Of a stretch of DNA of 64,000 bases, positions 32,719 to 44,500 are shown one piece after another. The position numbers were made by a program, and so were the translations under genes. Position 1 is the stretch's first letter. Each line of letters begins with the position of its first letter. The notes under the pieces were generated by a model. The model was not told where the DNA came from and did no database searches. It saw only the letters and a list, made by a program, of their open reading frames with translations. The DNA comes from Macrostomum hystrix (Eukaryota > Platyhelminthes > Macrostomidae): the NCBI GenBank assembly GCA_950097015.1, contig CATNEN010000002.1:8819501-8883500 (forward strand), given 5' to 3'.

Positions 32719-34707
32719 ATGTCTCACTCAATGCGCAGCTTCAAGAGCAATGCGTCAAACAGCAACTCTGAATTGCGGCGGTGCTGCACCACAGCTCGGC
32801 TTCGCGAAAAAGCGTCGAGCAGATCGTCTAGCGGCAGCTGCGGCACTTTAACAGCCTCGCAGTTGCAGCAGCAGCAGCAGCAGCCGCAGCAGCATCACCA
32901 ACGCCACCACCGAAAACACCGGGGCTCCAGAGAATCAGATCCCAACGTGCGGACGCAACCAACATCGCTTTGCTCCTGTCGAACTCAGCCAGTCAGCCAC
33001 CAGAAGTCGAGCTTCTTCTTCCCGACCTGGACAGGGGGCAACGCTCTCAGCGACCTCGTCAGCATCAAGTCGAATGTTGTCGGACCTTTAAATTGGCGTC
33101 ACGGAGACAGCAACACAAACTGCTCGAGAGTGCATGATGATTATCATGACCGCAATCATTTGGAGCCTCTAGTGCGCTGTGTCTCTTGTCTATGTCGGCA
33201 TCAGTCGCAGCCGCAGCTTTCCCCACAGCCGCAGCCGCCGCCGCCACAAACACCGCCGCCACCACTGCCTTCGCCTGCCCAGCGGCCAGTAACGCAGCCT
33301 TGCAGAGACTGCAGCCAGTGCAAGTACCAAGACAGAAGGCCGACTTCGGCCAGCCGGACGAGCGCATTCCAGGAAATCTGCCCCCTACACGTCGTAAATT
33401 CGGACGGCGACTGCGATCGGCGTCGAGACGATGAGCAAGAAATTTTCCAAGACATTAACCGGACCAAGCTCGACGATGATCAGCTCTCTGCTGAGCGCAG
33501 GAATTTCATCGAAGACCAGCACAAGATCAACGATGAGCGACACCGAGAATTGCGTTATGGGGACTGCGCGGAGCATTCATGCTCAAACTGTCAGCAGCAC
33601 AGCAAGCCGGAGCCGCAGGCCAAGAGCCTGACCAATGGTGCGCAGCACTCGCGGCGTCTTTCGCCTCGAATTCCCGTCGCCAACAGTAGCTGCGGCAGCT
33701 GCGCCATTAGCAGAGGCGGCCAGAACTCGACGCTTGGAACGTCGACGAATCGTCGCCAGCTGGCCGGCCCAGTCCAGAGGATGCCAGCGAAACACGATGA
33801 GTCGCTGTCCTTGTTGCCGAATTCGGTTCAGCAGTCAGCGAGGTCGCAAACACCCCTACAGCAGCCGGAGGCTCTGTCGCCGATGCAGCAGCCGTTATCG
33901 ATGCAACGCAGCATGCAGGCAAACTCCACCAGGCTGTCGCAGCCGCAGACCCCGGGGCCCGGTCAACGGAAGGCACCTTCCATGCCGGAAGGTCCTTCGC
34001 AGCGAGGCAACCTGTACATGCGCAGCAGGGAAAGCGCACTCAGCAGTCCCGCCCGCGTCCGTTGGAACCAGCGGCAAAGCGTTGACGCCGATTTTGACAA
34101 TGTCGGGCCAACTTCAGCTGGCTTCGGGCAACTCGACCGCCCGTGGTCTAGCATGGCCAGCAGCTGGGACTCCATGGAATGGATTGATCCCGTGGAGAAT
34201 TTCGCCAAGTTAGTGCAGGACGATCCGGTTAACGACAAGGACGAATGGGAAGTCCCAGACAGCTGTTTCCACTTGGATCCGCCGCGGACGTTTTCCCGGC
34301 AGTTCGATGACGAGTCCCGCTTCAGCTGCTGGAACCCAACCTTCGTGGGGCGCGGCAGCGGAGCCGGCGGTCGCAGGCGAGTCTTAAGCAGAGCATTCGA
34401 CAGCGCCCTTGACGACGGCTTCGACTGCGGCTTCGGCCGCAACCGAGCTGCAGGCGACCTGGACGTCGGTCTCAGTGGTGACATCGTCAGCGGTCTCAGC
34501 AGCGACCTGGGCGATACTAACCTTGACGTTTGCGTTCGAAGCGTCGGCGGCGGTGTCAACGGCGTCTTCGGCTTCGGTCTCGACGACAGCTTGGATTCGC
34601 GCACAGCCCCCGGCCAGCTCGTCGGGCACGCGGGCTTCGATGGTGACTGGCACTCGGAGCTGCAGAGCTTTCGACAGCATCGGGCACAGCCTTTCGACTA
34701 TATCTAA
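32719..34707 (+). CDS. Large intronless uncharacterised protein, Gln/Pro/Ser-rich with Cys clusters
   Basis: Not recognised. A 662-aa frame from ATG 32719 to TAA 34705-34707. The N-terminal half is low complexity: a Gln run then His/Arg/Lys (near residue 53), Pro runs (about 175-190), and several short Cys motifs (CCTTAR, CSCRTQ, CVSCLCRH, CRDCSQCKY, CSNCQQH, CGSCA) that could bind metal but do not form a known finger. The C-terminal third is more ordered: DRPWSSMASSWDSMEWIDPV, DEWEVPDSCFHLDPPRTFSR, then Gly/Asp-rich repeats ending HRAQPFDYI. No membrane segment or signal peptide. An out-of-frame upstream ATG at 32709 opens a short frame that overlaps the start (ends 32771). The antisense strand also has open frames, but they are shorter. 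A real gene is likely given the length; function is unknown. Confidence 0.6.
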   Translation: MSHSMRSFKSNASNSNSELRRCCTTARLREKASSRSSSGSCGTLTASQLQQQQQQPQQHHQRHHRKHRGSRESDPNVRTQPTSLCSCRTQPVSHQKSSFFFPTWTGGNALSDLVSIKSNVVGPLNWRHGDSNTNCSRVHDDYHDRNHLEPLVRCVSCLCRHQSQPQLSPQPQPPPPQTPPPPLPSPAQRPVTQPCRDCSQCKYQDRRPTSASRTSAFQEICPLHVVNSDGDCDRRRDDEQEIFQDINRTKLDDDQLSAERRNFIEDQHKINDERHRELRYGDCAEHSCSNCQQHSKPEPQAKSLTNGAQHSRRLSPRIPVANSSCGSCAISRGGQNSTLGTSTNRRQLAGPVQRMPAKHDESLSLLPNSVQQSARSQTPLQQPEALSPMQQPLSMQRSMQANSTRLSQPQTPGPGQRKAPSMPEGPSQRGNLYMRSRESALSSPARVRWNQRQSVDADFDNVGPTSAGFGQLDRPWSSMASSWDSMEWIDPVENFAKLVQDDPVNDKDEWEVPDSCFHLDPPRTFSRQFDDESRFSCWNPTFVGRGSGAGGRRRVLSRAFDSALDDGFDCGFGRNRAAGDLDVGLSGDIVSGLSSDLGDTNLDVCVRSVGGGVNGVFGFGLDDSLDSRTAPGQLVGHAGFDGDWHSELQSFRQHRAQPFDYI

Positions 34708-35179
34708 ACTCTATGGAAGGCCTTTGTTGGACTGAACTCAACACGTACCCGAGCAGCCGAACAAACAATTTGTTCCGAATCTTTTGTCTCGATTTATAAA
34801 ATAATTTTATGAAATGCTCTCAGGGCTGCTCAAAATTTACTTTTGGCGCTCGGACATTTCCATACTTACGCAAGCTGAATTAGTATCTAAATAAGCGACC
34901 CAGGCTGCTAAGACGCGGAACTTACAACCTTTAATAAGGCTGTTATTGAAATTATCGTTACTCTCAATTGTCGCTAAGCAATCCAAACCCTGTCGAACGT
35001 ATGGCAGTATATAAAAACAAGTAAATGTTTTTGCACACATGTCGCGCGTCACTTCAACGGTTTACTTCTGCAACAAAAAATTGCACGAAAATTTTGAATT
35101 CGCGTTTTAGGATTGGTTATTACGAGTATATTTTATACAGCTATCACTGATTTGTAAAACAATAAGTTTTTCAGATATT

Positions 35180-35345
35180 ATTATAGCTCTCGCTATGTAC
35201 CAAATTTACATCTGGGTGAACTGAAACAATGCAGAGTTAAGTGCCTTGATAAATGGCGATAATCTGTTCCAGTGGAGTCGGGAATTGAACCCCCGACCTT
35301 CGAGTCGTGTGTCCTACGCATTAACTCTACCATATATACCTCGCG
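35180..35345 (-). mobile_element. SINE family B, diverged copy
   Basis: On the minus strand this reads AAGGTCGGGGGTTCAATTCC, CGACTCCACTGGAACA, then CAAGGCACTTAACTCTGCAT and TTCAGTTCACCCAGATGTAA, matching the head and first half of the body of the element at 8348-8669. The 3' part and the ATT tail are missing or diverged. It lies between the 662-aa gene and histone H4. Confidence 0.75.
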
Positions 35346-35833
35346 GGACAAAGGGGAAATTATTAATTAATAATACGAAACTGGGCTGCATTGAATGTCG
35401 ATGAGTATCTATGAGACAGGAAAGAGATGAGACAGTGGACAAATCGGTTATTACAGTTAAGACATGGGATAGACACGGATTTTCAGGCCGTGCGCATACA
35501 ACGAACAAAGAGCGCTGCGTGAGGTTACGACAAATAGCTAGCGCGTGAAAAAGAAGAGAAAAAGAAAAATTATTTTTACATACTCCTTTAAATAAGAAAT
35601 TAAATAAGAATGAGAAACTAGCGTGACCCAACTCGTAGTTGTTTTAATCGGACTACGTTGATTTAGGCCCACTAAATCAAGCTTTACATTACAATAGAAT
35701 GCCGGAAGGGCCTAAATTGACATTTTATCGCAAAACTAACTGCAGTGTTGCCATGAACTTATTTATAAATTCAGATAAATGTGAGAACAGATTGAGCCTT
35801 AGCAAATGATGTAAGGCATCGTTTCTATGTGGT

Positions 35834-35849
35834 GGCCCTGAAAAGGGCC
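35834..35849 (-). terminator. Histone 3' stem-loop of H4
   Basis: On the minus strand the sequence is GGCCCTTTTCAGGGCC, a perfect 6-bp stem with the UUUC-type loop bound by SLBP in metazoan replication-dependent histone mRNAs. It lies 87 nt after the H4 stop. It marks this H4 as a cell-cycle-regulated, non-polyadenylated type. Confidence 0.93.
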
Positions 35850-35936
35850 GTTTTAGCGTTTTATATTTATGAGCGGTCACAGTGCAGGCACTGATACGCA
35901 AACGTCACCGGGTATGGAGAAGCAGGTAGAGAGCGC

Positions 35937-36257
<321 letters not shown>

Positions 36258-36977
36258 TTATCGAGTTCGATAGCACGTTTGAAGACTGAACAATTGAATG
36301 TATGACTGGGAGGATTTCGACGCGAATAAGTAAAGGGCCATGGGAAGGGGTTGGGGCACGGAGGGGGTGGGTGATTGCCCGAAAGAAAATTTATCGATCG
36401 GCCAAAATTTTCGCTTTTGTTTGTGAATTCGCACAATTTCCCCATGAAATTGCAAAGCAGATTCCAAAATGTTAACAAGTTGAAAATTATGGAAGGATTA
36501 TAAGTAAAATTAATTATGTTAATAGTAACAAGCTGGCATAGCTGGCTAAACAAGTCGTACAAAGATCAGTATGGAGCTAGATCGATTGCAAGAAAATGAC
36601 TGTTTTGTAGCCTACAAGAATTCTTGCTAGAAAATGTTTTTACGTATTATAAGAATTACCTAGTTGGCACGACTGTCGGTACCGACTCTAAGAAACCCTC
36701 AAGAAATTAGTCAACTAACTTGGATGATGCTGCTGATAGCAAAATTCAAACTGATCAAATGCACAACTCAATCATAGCTACCGTAGCTAGCTCTGTAGAC
36801 TCATAGCTTAAGCACTACTTTTTGTGAGTGCCTTAGTGGCTTAACATTGCCACTTCAGTTTGAGTATTCTTGCATTTAAAATTATATTCCGCTTTACACT
36901 TCTTGGCTAGGAGTTTAATAAGTATATGTTAAGAAACCTCTTTAAAATCGAAGTAACAACGAGCTTCTTGCTAAAAC

Positions 36978-36993
36978 GGCCCTTTTCAGGACC
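36978..36993 (+). other. Orphan histone-type stem-loop on the plus strand
   Basis: GGCCCTTTTCAGGACC differs by one base from the H4 stem-loop. The flanks also match: GCTAAAAC before and CCACCA after, as in the functional element. No histone frame lies upstream of it on the plus strand (36249-36977). It is probably the remnant of a divergently oriented histone gene (an H3 or another H4) that was lost or eroded. Confidence 0.7.
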
Positions 36994-38218
36994 ACCAACG
37001 AGACTCAGAAGTTTCATGAAGGGATCCTGTTTATAGTAATTGCAGCAATTACGCACGCTGCTGCATTTTCAGCAAAAACTGAAATGTGAAGTGATTAACT
37101 CCAGTTAACAAATGAAAATATTTATTTCATTTTTATTTTTTACTTGGATCATTAAGGATTCTGAAAATCCACATCCGATATAGCTCCTGAAATAAGGTGA
37201 TAATCAGTGCTGGACTATTAACTGACTTCAAGTTTTTATTTTTCTTTAACCATGAAAACACGATACAGATAGTAGATAGAGGAAAGTTCATATAACGTGT
37301 GAGGCCAACATCGCAAACTTGATGTACCACAAAACAAATCGTACCTTAGTGTAAAGCAGGATTAACTTTCCTAAAGAATAAAGGTATTTATCAATGAAAA
37401 TAACAAAAATTAAAATCTTTGCGACATTTCTAGTTTGCGATCGTGCAGATTTTTTATTAGCCCATACCATGGTTTCCGGTAGTCTCAAAGTATTATTATA
37501 AGGATAGCACAAAGAATATGCAGTTTCTCATAAGCTGTTACTTATAGTAGGATGAAAAGAATTGCAATAAAACATAGTGAAACATTTTAAAGCGACACAA
37601 AAATGCGATGATATATTAAACTTTTTTTAATAAAAGAAGCCAAAATTTGATTTTTATTTACATGGGTTCGAATTGACCTCTAACAGGACTTTCTGTTTTT
37701 GAACACCAATGAAGCGAGTAGAAAAATAGCATAGGAAATGACGCTGGATAAGATTGATTTCAATACGACAGAGAAAAAGTAAAGTGGTTCGCAGAAAATA
37801 ATTTTTTTCCTACATAAGCAGCCTAAGTAAAATATTAACGGCTTGTTCTCATTTTTTTCCTTTTTTGATACATGTCGCCTAGATATAGTGAAGGCAATCT
37901 ATTTAATATGTACCCGTTTTTATGAATGAATGAAAATAGAATTTTTTGTAAGAGTTGTAAACTACGTGTCTATTCTACCATTACAACATTTAATTTTGTT
38001 CTTACAGATATACACAAAAATAATGATAAAAATCATACCTCGCTACTGATGACAAAATGAAGAGTAGCCGAGTACGGACATGTTAAACTGATTTTGTCGC
38101 TCGCAAAACTACAAAAAGTAGATTAATAAGGTGACACAAAGAGGTTAAACTAGACGATTAGGATGACAACAATTCAGTTTTTTTAGCGAGAAAATGTCCA
38201 GCCTCGCCTCAGACGGCC
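36994..38218. other. AT-rich intergenic region
   Basis: No gene seen. Frames are short and AT-driven. This would include the 3' UTR of the minus-strand CALCOCO-like gene ending at 38219. A TTTATT (minus AATAAA) lies near 37650, but it is too far away to assign with confidence. Confidence 0.45.
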
Positions 38219-38478
38219 TTAGAGAGTCTCGCCAAAGTGACTGTGCACGTGCTCCTCATAGTCGGTCTGATTCTCAAAGTCGGAGGCATTGCACACGGGG
38301 CAGACTCGGACCGATTCAGGGGCCGGGCCGAGGGCGATGAGCGGCTGCTCGGATTCCTCCTCGTTGTCGAGATGCGGCGGGCGATGGATGACGGTGACGA
38401 TGGCGACCTCGCGATCATCGTCGGCCTCGTCGTCGTCGCCAAGCGCGTCGTGAAACACTTCAGCTGGCTCTGCGGCTG

Positions 38479-38515
<37 letters not shown>

Positions 38516-41500
38516 AAGGTGGCGGAACTGCTGTTGTGAGTCCCGCAGCTTCTTCATCAGCCGCTTGTATTCCATGGCGCCCTGCTTGAGCCGCTCCTGC
38601 ATGGTGAGTTCGATTTTTCACTTATTTTCCAAATCCCAAATCAAACAAACGTTTAGGCTGGGGGGTTCGGCGGCAGAGCGGTTATCGCGTTTGTCTCTCG
38701 CACCACGGTCCCTGATCTCGATTCTACGGCGAGGCCACATTTATTTGGGGGCTTGTCGTGCAATTTACGCCCCTAAGGGCCAACCTCCAAGGCACAGTGA
38801 GAGTGTACACTGCCTGACGATGAGAAAGTCAGGGCAGATGTACACGCCTGCATGTGTGAGCGTGTGCCTGCGTACAGTATCCGTGTGCATGTGTGCTAAG
38901 GAGTCAGCGGAATGGGCCGAATTGCCTCCTCGCAGGCTGCGGGTCTAGTGTCACCAAATGATGTCTTCAGGCAATCTTCAGGCACTCGTCGGTCATTGCA
39001 TAGAATAATGCAATTATAGGCTTCCCAAATCCCAATTCCAAATTAACTTTAGGTTTTCAGAATCCTAAATCAAACAAAATTTTAGTCTTCTTAAATCCCA
39101 AATCCCACCAAATTGTAGCTTTTCTAAGCCTACAGTGCCAAACAGATCTAACCTGCAGGTCGGAGGCACACTGGTGCAGCCGCTCCTCTCGCTGCAGCAT
39201 CTGCTTGTTGCACTGGATAACCTCGTCGTACTTGACCTTCATCAGGCGCTCCCGATCGCTGGCCGAGTGGAACTGCTTCTTGACGCCCTCGTAGGCGGTC
39301 AGCAGGCTGGCGTGGCGGGCCGCCAGCGCCTGCAGATCGGCGGTGGCTGCGGCAGCGGCGGCCGACTCTTGCTGACTTTGGCGGAGCTGCTGCAGCTCGG
39401 CTAGCAGCTGGCCAATGTGCTGGTCAGACTGGGCGAGCCGCTGCTGCAGCTGCTGATTTTCGTCCAGCAGCTGCTGTTGCTGCTGCTGCGCCTCCGCGCG
39501 CACCTGCTGGAGCTCCTGATCGCGCTGGGCCTGCTTGGTGGCTGTTGCGGCCTCGGAAGCCTCCAGAGCCACCTGAGTCTGAGAGACGAAAGGGGCAGAC
39601 ACCAGTTAAGGAGGCCATGGGTTTTAAGGCTTTGATATAAATTATAATTAATCGGCATGACGAATTAGAAATTATCACTAGCAAGTTTTGCCCCCCTTCG
39701 GGGAGCAGAAATACTTTTAATTCGTCTAGTATATACTTTTTAGCAGCTGAATTTACAGCTTTTTAAAGCTACAATGATCCCCCAGTTGACAATGATCCCC
39801 CAGTTGACAATGATCCCCCAGTTGACAATGATCCCCCAGTTAACAAAGATCCCCCAGTTCACAATGATCCCCCAGTTGATGAAGTCTCCCCATTGATGAT
39901 GATCCCCAGTTAACAATGTTCTTCCATTTGACAATGTTCCCCCAGTTGACAATGATCCCCCAGTTGATGATGATCACCCAGTTGACAATGATCCCCCAGT
40001 TGAAAATGATCCCCCAGTTGACAATGATCCCCCATTTGACAATGATCCCCCAGTTGACAATGATCCCCCAGTTAACAAAGATCCCCCAGTTCACAATGAT
40101 CCCCCAGTTGATGAAGTCTCCCCATTGATGATGATCCCCAGTTAACAATGTTCCTCCATTTGACAATGTTCCCCCAGTTAACAATGATCCCCCAGTTGAT
40201 GATGATCACCCAGTTGACAATGATCCCCCAGTTGACAATGATCCCCCAGTTGACAATGATCCCCCAGTTGACAATGATCCCCCAGTTGACAATGATCCCC
40301 CAGTTAATGATGATCCCCCAGTTGAAAATGATCCCCCAGTTGACAATGATCCCCCAGTTGAGAATGATCCCCCAGTTGACAATGATCCCCCAGTTAACAA
40401 AGATCCCCCAGTTCACAATGATCCCCCAGTTGATGAAGTCTCCCCATTGATGATGATCCCTAGTTAACAATGTTCCTCCAGTTGACAATGTTCCCCCAGT
40501 TGACAATGATCCCCCAGTTGATGATGATCCCCCAGTTGACAATGATCCCCCAGTTGACAATGATCCCCCAGTTGACAATGATCCCCCAGTTGACAATGAT
40601 CCCGCCGGTTGACAACGATCCCACAGTTGACAATGAACCCCCAGTTGACAATGATCCCCCAGTTGATGATGATCCCCCAGTTGACAATGATATCCCAGTT
40701 GACAATGATCCCCCAGTTGACAATGAACCCCCAGTTGACAACGATCCCCCAGTTGACAATGATCCCCCAGTTGACAATGATCCCCCAGTTGACAATGATC
40801 CCACAGTATACAATGATCCCCCAGTTGACAAAGATCCCCCAGTTCTCAATGATCCCCCAGTTGATGATGATCCCCAGTTGATGATGATTCCCCAGTTGAC
40901 AATTATCCCCCAGTTGACCATTACCCCCCACTTGACAATGATCTCTCAGTTCACAATGATCCCCCAGTTGACAATGAACCCCCAGTTGACAATGAACCCC
41001 CAGTTGACAAAGATCCCCCAGTTGACAATGATCCCCCATTTGACAATGATCCCCCAGTTGACAATGATCCCCCAGTTGACAATGATCCCCCGGTTGACAT
41101 TGATCCCCCAGTCGACAATTATCCCCCAGTTTACCATGATCCCCCAGTTCACCATGATCCCCATTTTGATGATGACTCCCCAGTTGACGTTGATTTTTCA
41201 AACAGGTTAGCCAAGATTCAAACTCAGGTTTCGCCATGTTTTAAACCCTGGTGGGCTATGATTCAAACTCTCGTTTTGCCATGATTCAGACTCTGGTTGG
41301 CTATGATTCAAACTCTGGTTTAGCCATGATTCAGACGCTGGTTTAGCCATGATTCAGACGCTGGTTTAGCCATGATTGAAACTCTGGTTTAGCCATGATT
41401 CAAACTCTGGTTTAGCCATGATTCAGACTCTAGTTTAGCCATGATTCAGACTCTGGTTTAGCCATGATTCAGACTCTAGTTTAGCCATGATTCAGACTCT

Positions 41501-44500
41501 GGTTTAGCCATGATTCAGACTCTAGTTTAGCCATGATTCAGACTCTGGTTTAGCCATGATTCAGACTCTATTTTAGCCATGATTCAGACTATGGTTTAGC
41601 CATGATTCAGACTCCAGTTTTGCCATGATTCAGACTCTGGTTTAGCCATGATTCAGACTCTGGTTTAGCCATGATTCAGACTATGGTTAAGCCATGATTC
41701 AGACTCTGGTTTAGCCATGATTCAGACTCTAGTTTAGCCATGATTCAGACTCTGGTTTAGCCATGATTCAGACTCTATTTTAGCCATGATTCAGACTATG
41801 GTTTAGCCATGATTCAGACTCCAGTTTTGCCATGATTCAGACTCTGGTTTAGCCATGATTCAGACTCTGGTTTAGCCATGATTCAGACTCTGGTTAAGCC
41901 ATGATTCAGACTCTGGTTTAGCCATGATTCAGACGCTGGTTTAGCCATGATTCAGACTCTAGTTTAGCCATGATTCAGACTCTGGTTTAGCCATGATTCA
42001 GACTCTAGTTTAGCCATGATTCAGACTCCAGTTTTGCCATGATTCAGACTCTGGTTTAGCCATGATTCAGACTCTGGTTTAGCCATGATTCAGACTCTGG
42101 TTAAGCCATGATTCAGACTCTGGTTTAGCCATGATTCAGACGCTGGTTTAGCCATGATTCAGACTCTAGTTTAGCCATGATTCAGACTCTGGTTTAGCCA
42201 TGATTCAGACTCTGGTTTAGCCATGATTCAGACTCTAGTTTAGCCATGATTCAGACTCTAGTTTAGCCATGATTCAGACTCTGGTTTAGCCATGATTCAG
42301 ACTCTATTTTAGCCATGATTCAGACTATGGTTTAGCCATGATTCAGACTCCAGTTTTGCCATGATTCAGACTCTGGTTTAGCCATGATTCAGACTCTGGT
42401 TTAGCCATGATTCAGACTATGGTTAAGCCATGATTCAGACTCTGGTTTAGCCATGATTCAGACTCTAGTTTAGCCATGATTCAGACTCTGGTTTAGCCAT
42501 GATTCAGACTCTATTTTAGCCATGATTCAGACTATGGTTTAGCCATGATTCAGACTCCAGTTTTGCCATGATTCAGACTCTGGTTTAGCCATGATTCAGA
42601 CTCTGGTTTAGCCATGATTCAGACTCTGGTTAAGCCATGATTCAGACTCTGGTTTAGCCATGATTCAGACGCTGGTTTAGCCATGATTCAGACTCTAGTT
42701 TAGCCATGATTCAGACTCTGGTTTAGCCATGATTCAGACTCTAGTTTAGCCATGATTCAGACTCCAGTTTTGCCATGATTCAGACTCTGGTTTAGCCATG
42801 ATTCAGACTCTGGTTTAGCCATGATTCAGACTCTGGTTAAGCCATGATTCAGACTCTGGTTTAGCCATGATTCAGACTCTGGTTTAGCCATGATTCAGAC
42901 TCTAGTTTAGCCATGATTCAGACTCTGGTTTAGCCATGATTCAGACTCTAGTTTAGCCATGATTCAGACTCTGGTTTAGCCATGATTCAGACTCTAGTTT
43001 AGCCATGATTCAGACTCTGGTTTAGCCATGATTCAGACTCTATTTTAGCCATGATTCAGACTATGGTTTAGCCATGATTCAGACTCCAGTTTTGCCATGA
43101 TTCAGACTCTGGTTTAGCCATGATTCAGACTCTGGTTTAGCCATGATTCAGACTATGGTTAAGCCATGATTCAGACTCTGGTTTAGCCATGATTCAGACT
43201 CTAGTTTAGCCATGATTCAGACTCTGGTTTAGCCATGATTCAGACTCTATTTTAGCCATGATTCAGACTATGGTTTAGCCATGATTCAGACTCCAGTTTT
43301 GCCATGATTCAGACTCTGGTTTAGCCATGATTCAGACTCTGGTTTAGCCATGATTCAGACTCTGGTTAAGCCATGATTCAGACTCTGGTTTAGCCATGAT
43401 TCAGACGCTGGTTTAGCCATGATTCAGACTCTAGTTTAGCCATGATTCAGACTCTGGTTTAGCCATGATTCAGACTCTAGTTTAGCCATGATTCAGACTC
43501 CAGTTTTGCCATGATTCAGACTCTGGTTTAGCCATGATTCAGACTCTGGTTTAGCCATGATTCAGACTCTGGTTAAGCCATGATTCAGACTCTGGTTTAG
43601 CCATGATTCAGACGCTGGTTTAGCCATGATTCAGACTCTAGTTTAGCCATGATTCAGACTCTGGTTTAGCCATGATTCAGACTCTGGTTTAGCCATGATT
43701 CAGACTCTAGTTTAGCCATGATTCAGACTCTAGTTTAGCCATGATTCAGACTCTGGTTTAGCCATGATTCAGACTCTATTTTAGCCATGATTCAGACTAT
43801 GGTTTAGCCATGATTCAGACTCCAGTTTTGCCATGATTCAGACTCTGGTTTAGCCATGATTCAGACTCTGGTTTAGCCATGATTCAGACTATGGTTAAGC
43901 CATGATTCAGACTCTGGTTTAGCCATGATTCAGACTCTAGTTTAGCCATGATTCAGACTCTGGTTTAGCCATGATTCAGACTCTATTTTAGCCATGATTC
44001 AGACTATGGTTTAGCCATGATTCAGACTCCAGTTTTGCCATGATTCAGACTCTGGTTTAGCCATGATTCAGACTCTGGTTTAGCCATGATTCAGACTCTG
44101 GTTAAGCCATGATTCAGACTCTGGTTTAGCCATGATTCAGACGCTGGTTTAGCCATGATTCAGACTCTAGTTTAGCCATGATTCAGACTCTGGTTTAGCC
44201 ATGATTCAGACTCTAGTTTAGCCATGATTCAGACTCCAGTTTTGCCATGATTCAGACTCTGGTTTAGCCATGATTCAGACTCTGGTTTAGCCATGATTCA
44301 GACTCTGGTTAAGCCATGATTCAGACTCTGGTTTAGCCATGATTCAGACTCTGGTTTAGCCATGATTCAGACTCTGGTTTAGCCATGATTCAGACTCTGG
44401 TTTAGCCATGATTCAGACTCTATTTTAGCCATGATTCAGACTATGGTTTAGCCATGATTCAGACTCCAGTTTTGCCATGATTCAGACTCTGTTTTAGCCA

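Noticed and set aside
33963-34604. 213-aa minus-strand frame
   Set aside because: Antisense of the 662-aa frame; low-complexity Ser/Pro/Arg composition from the other strand's codons.
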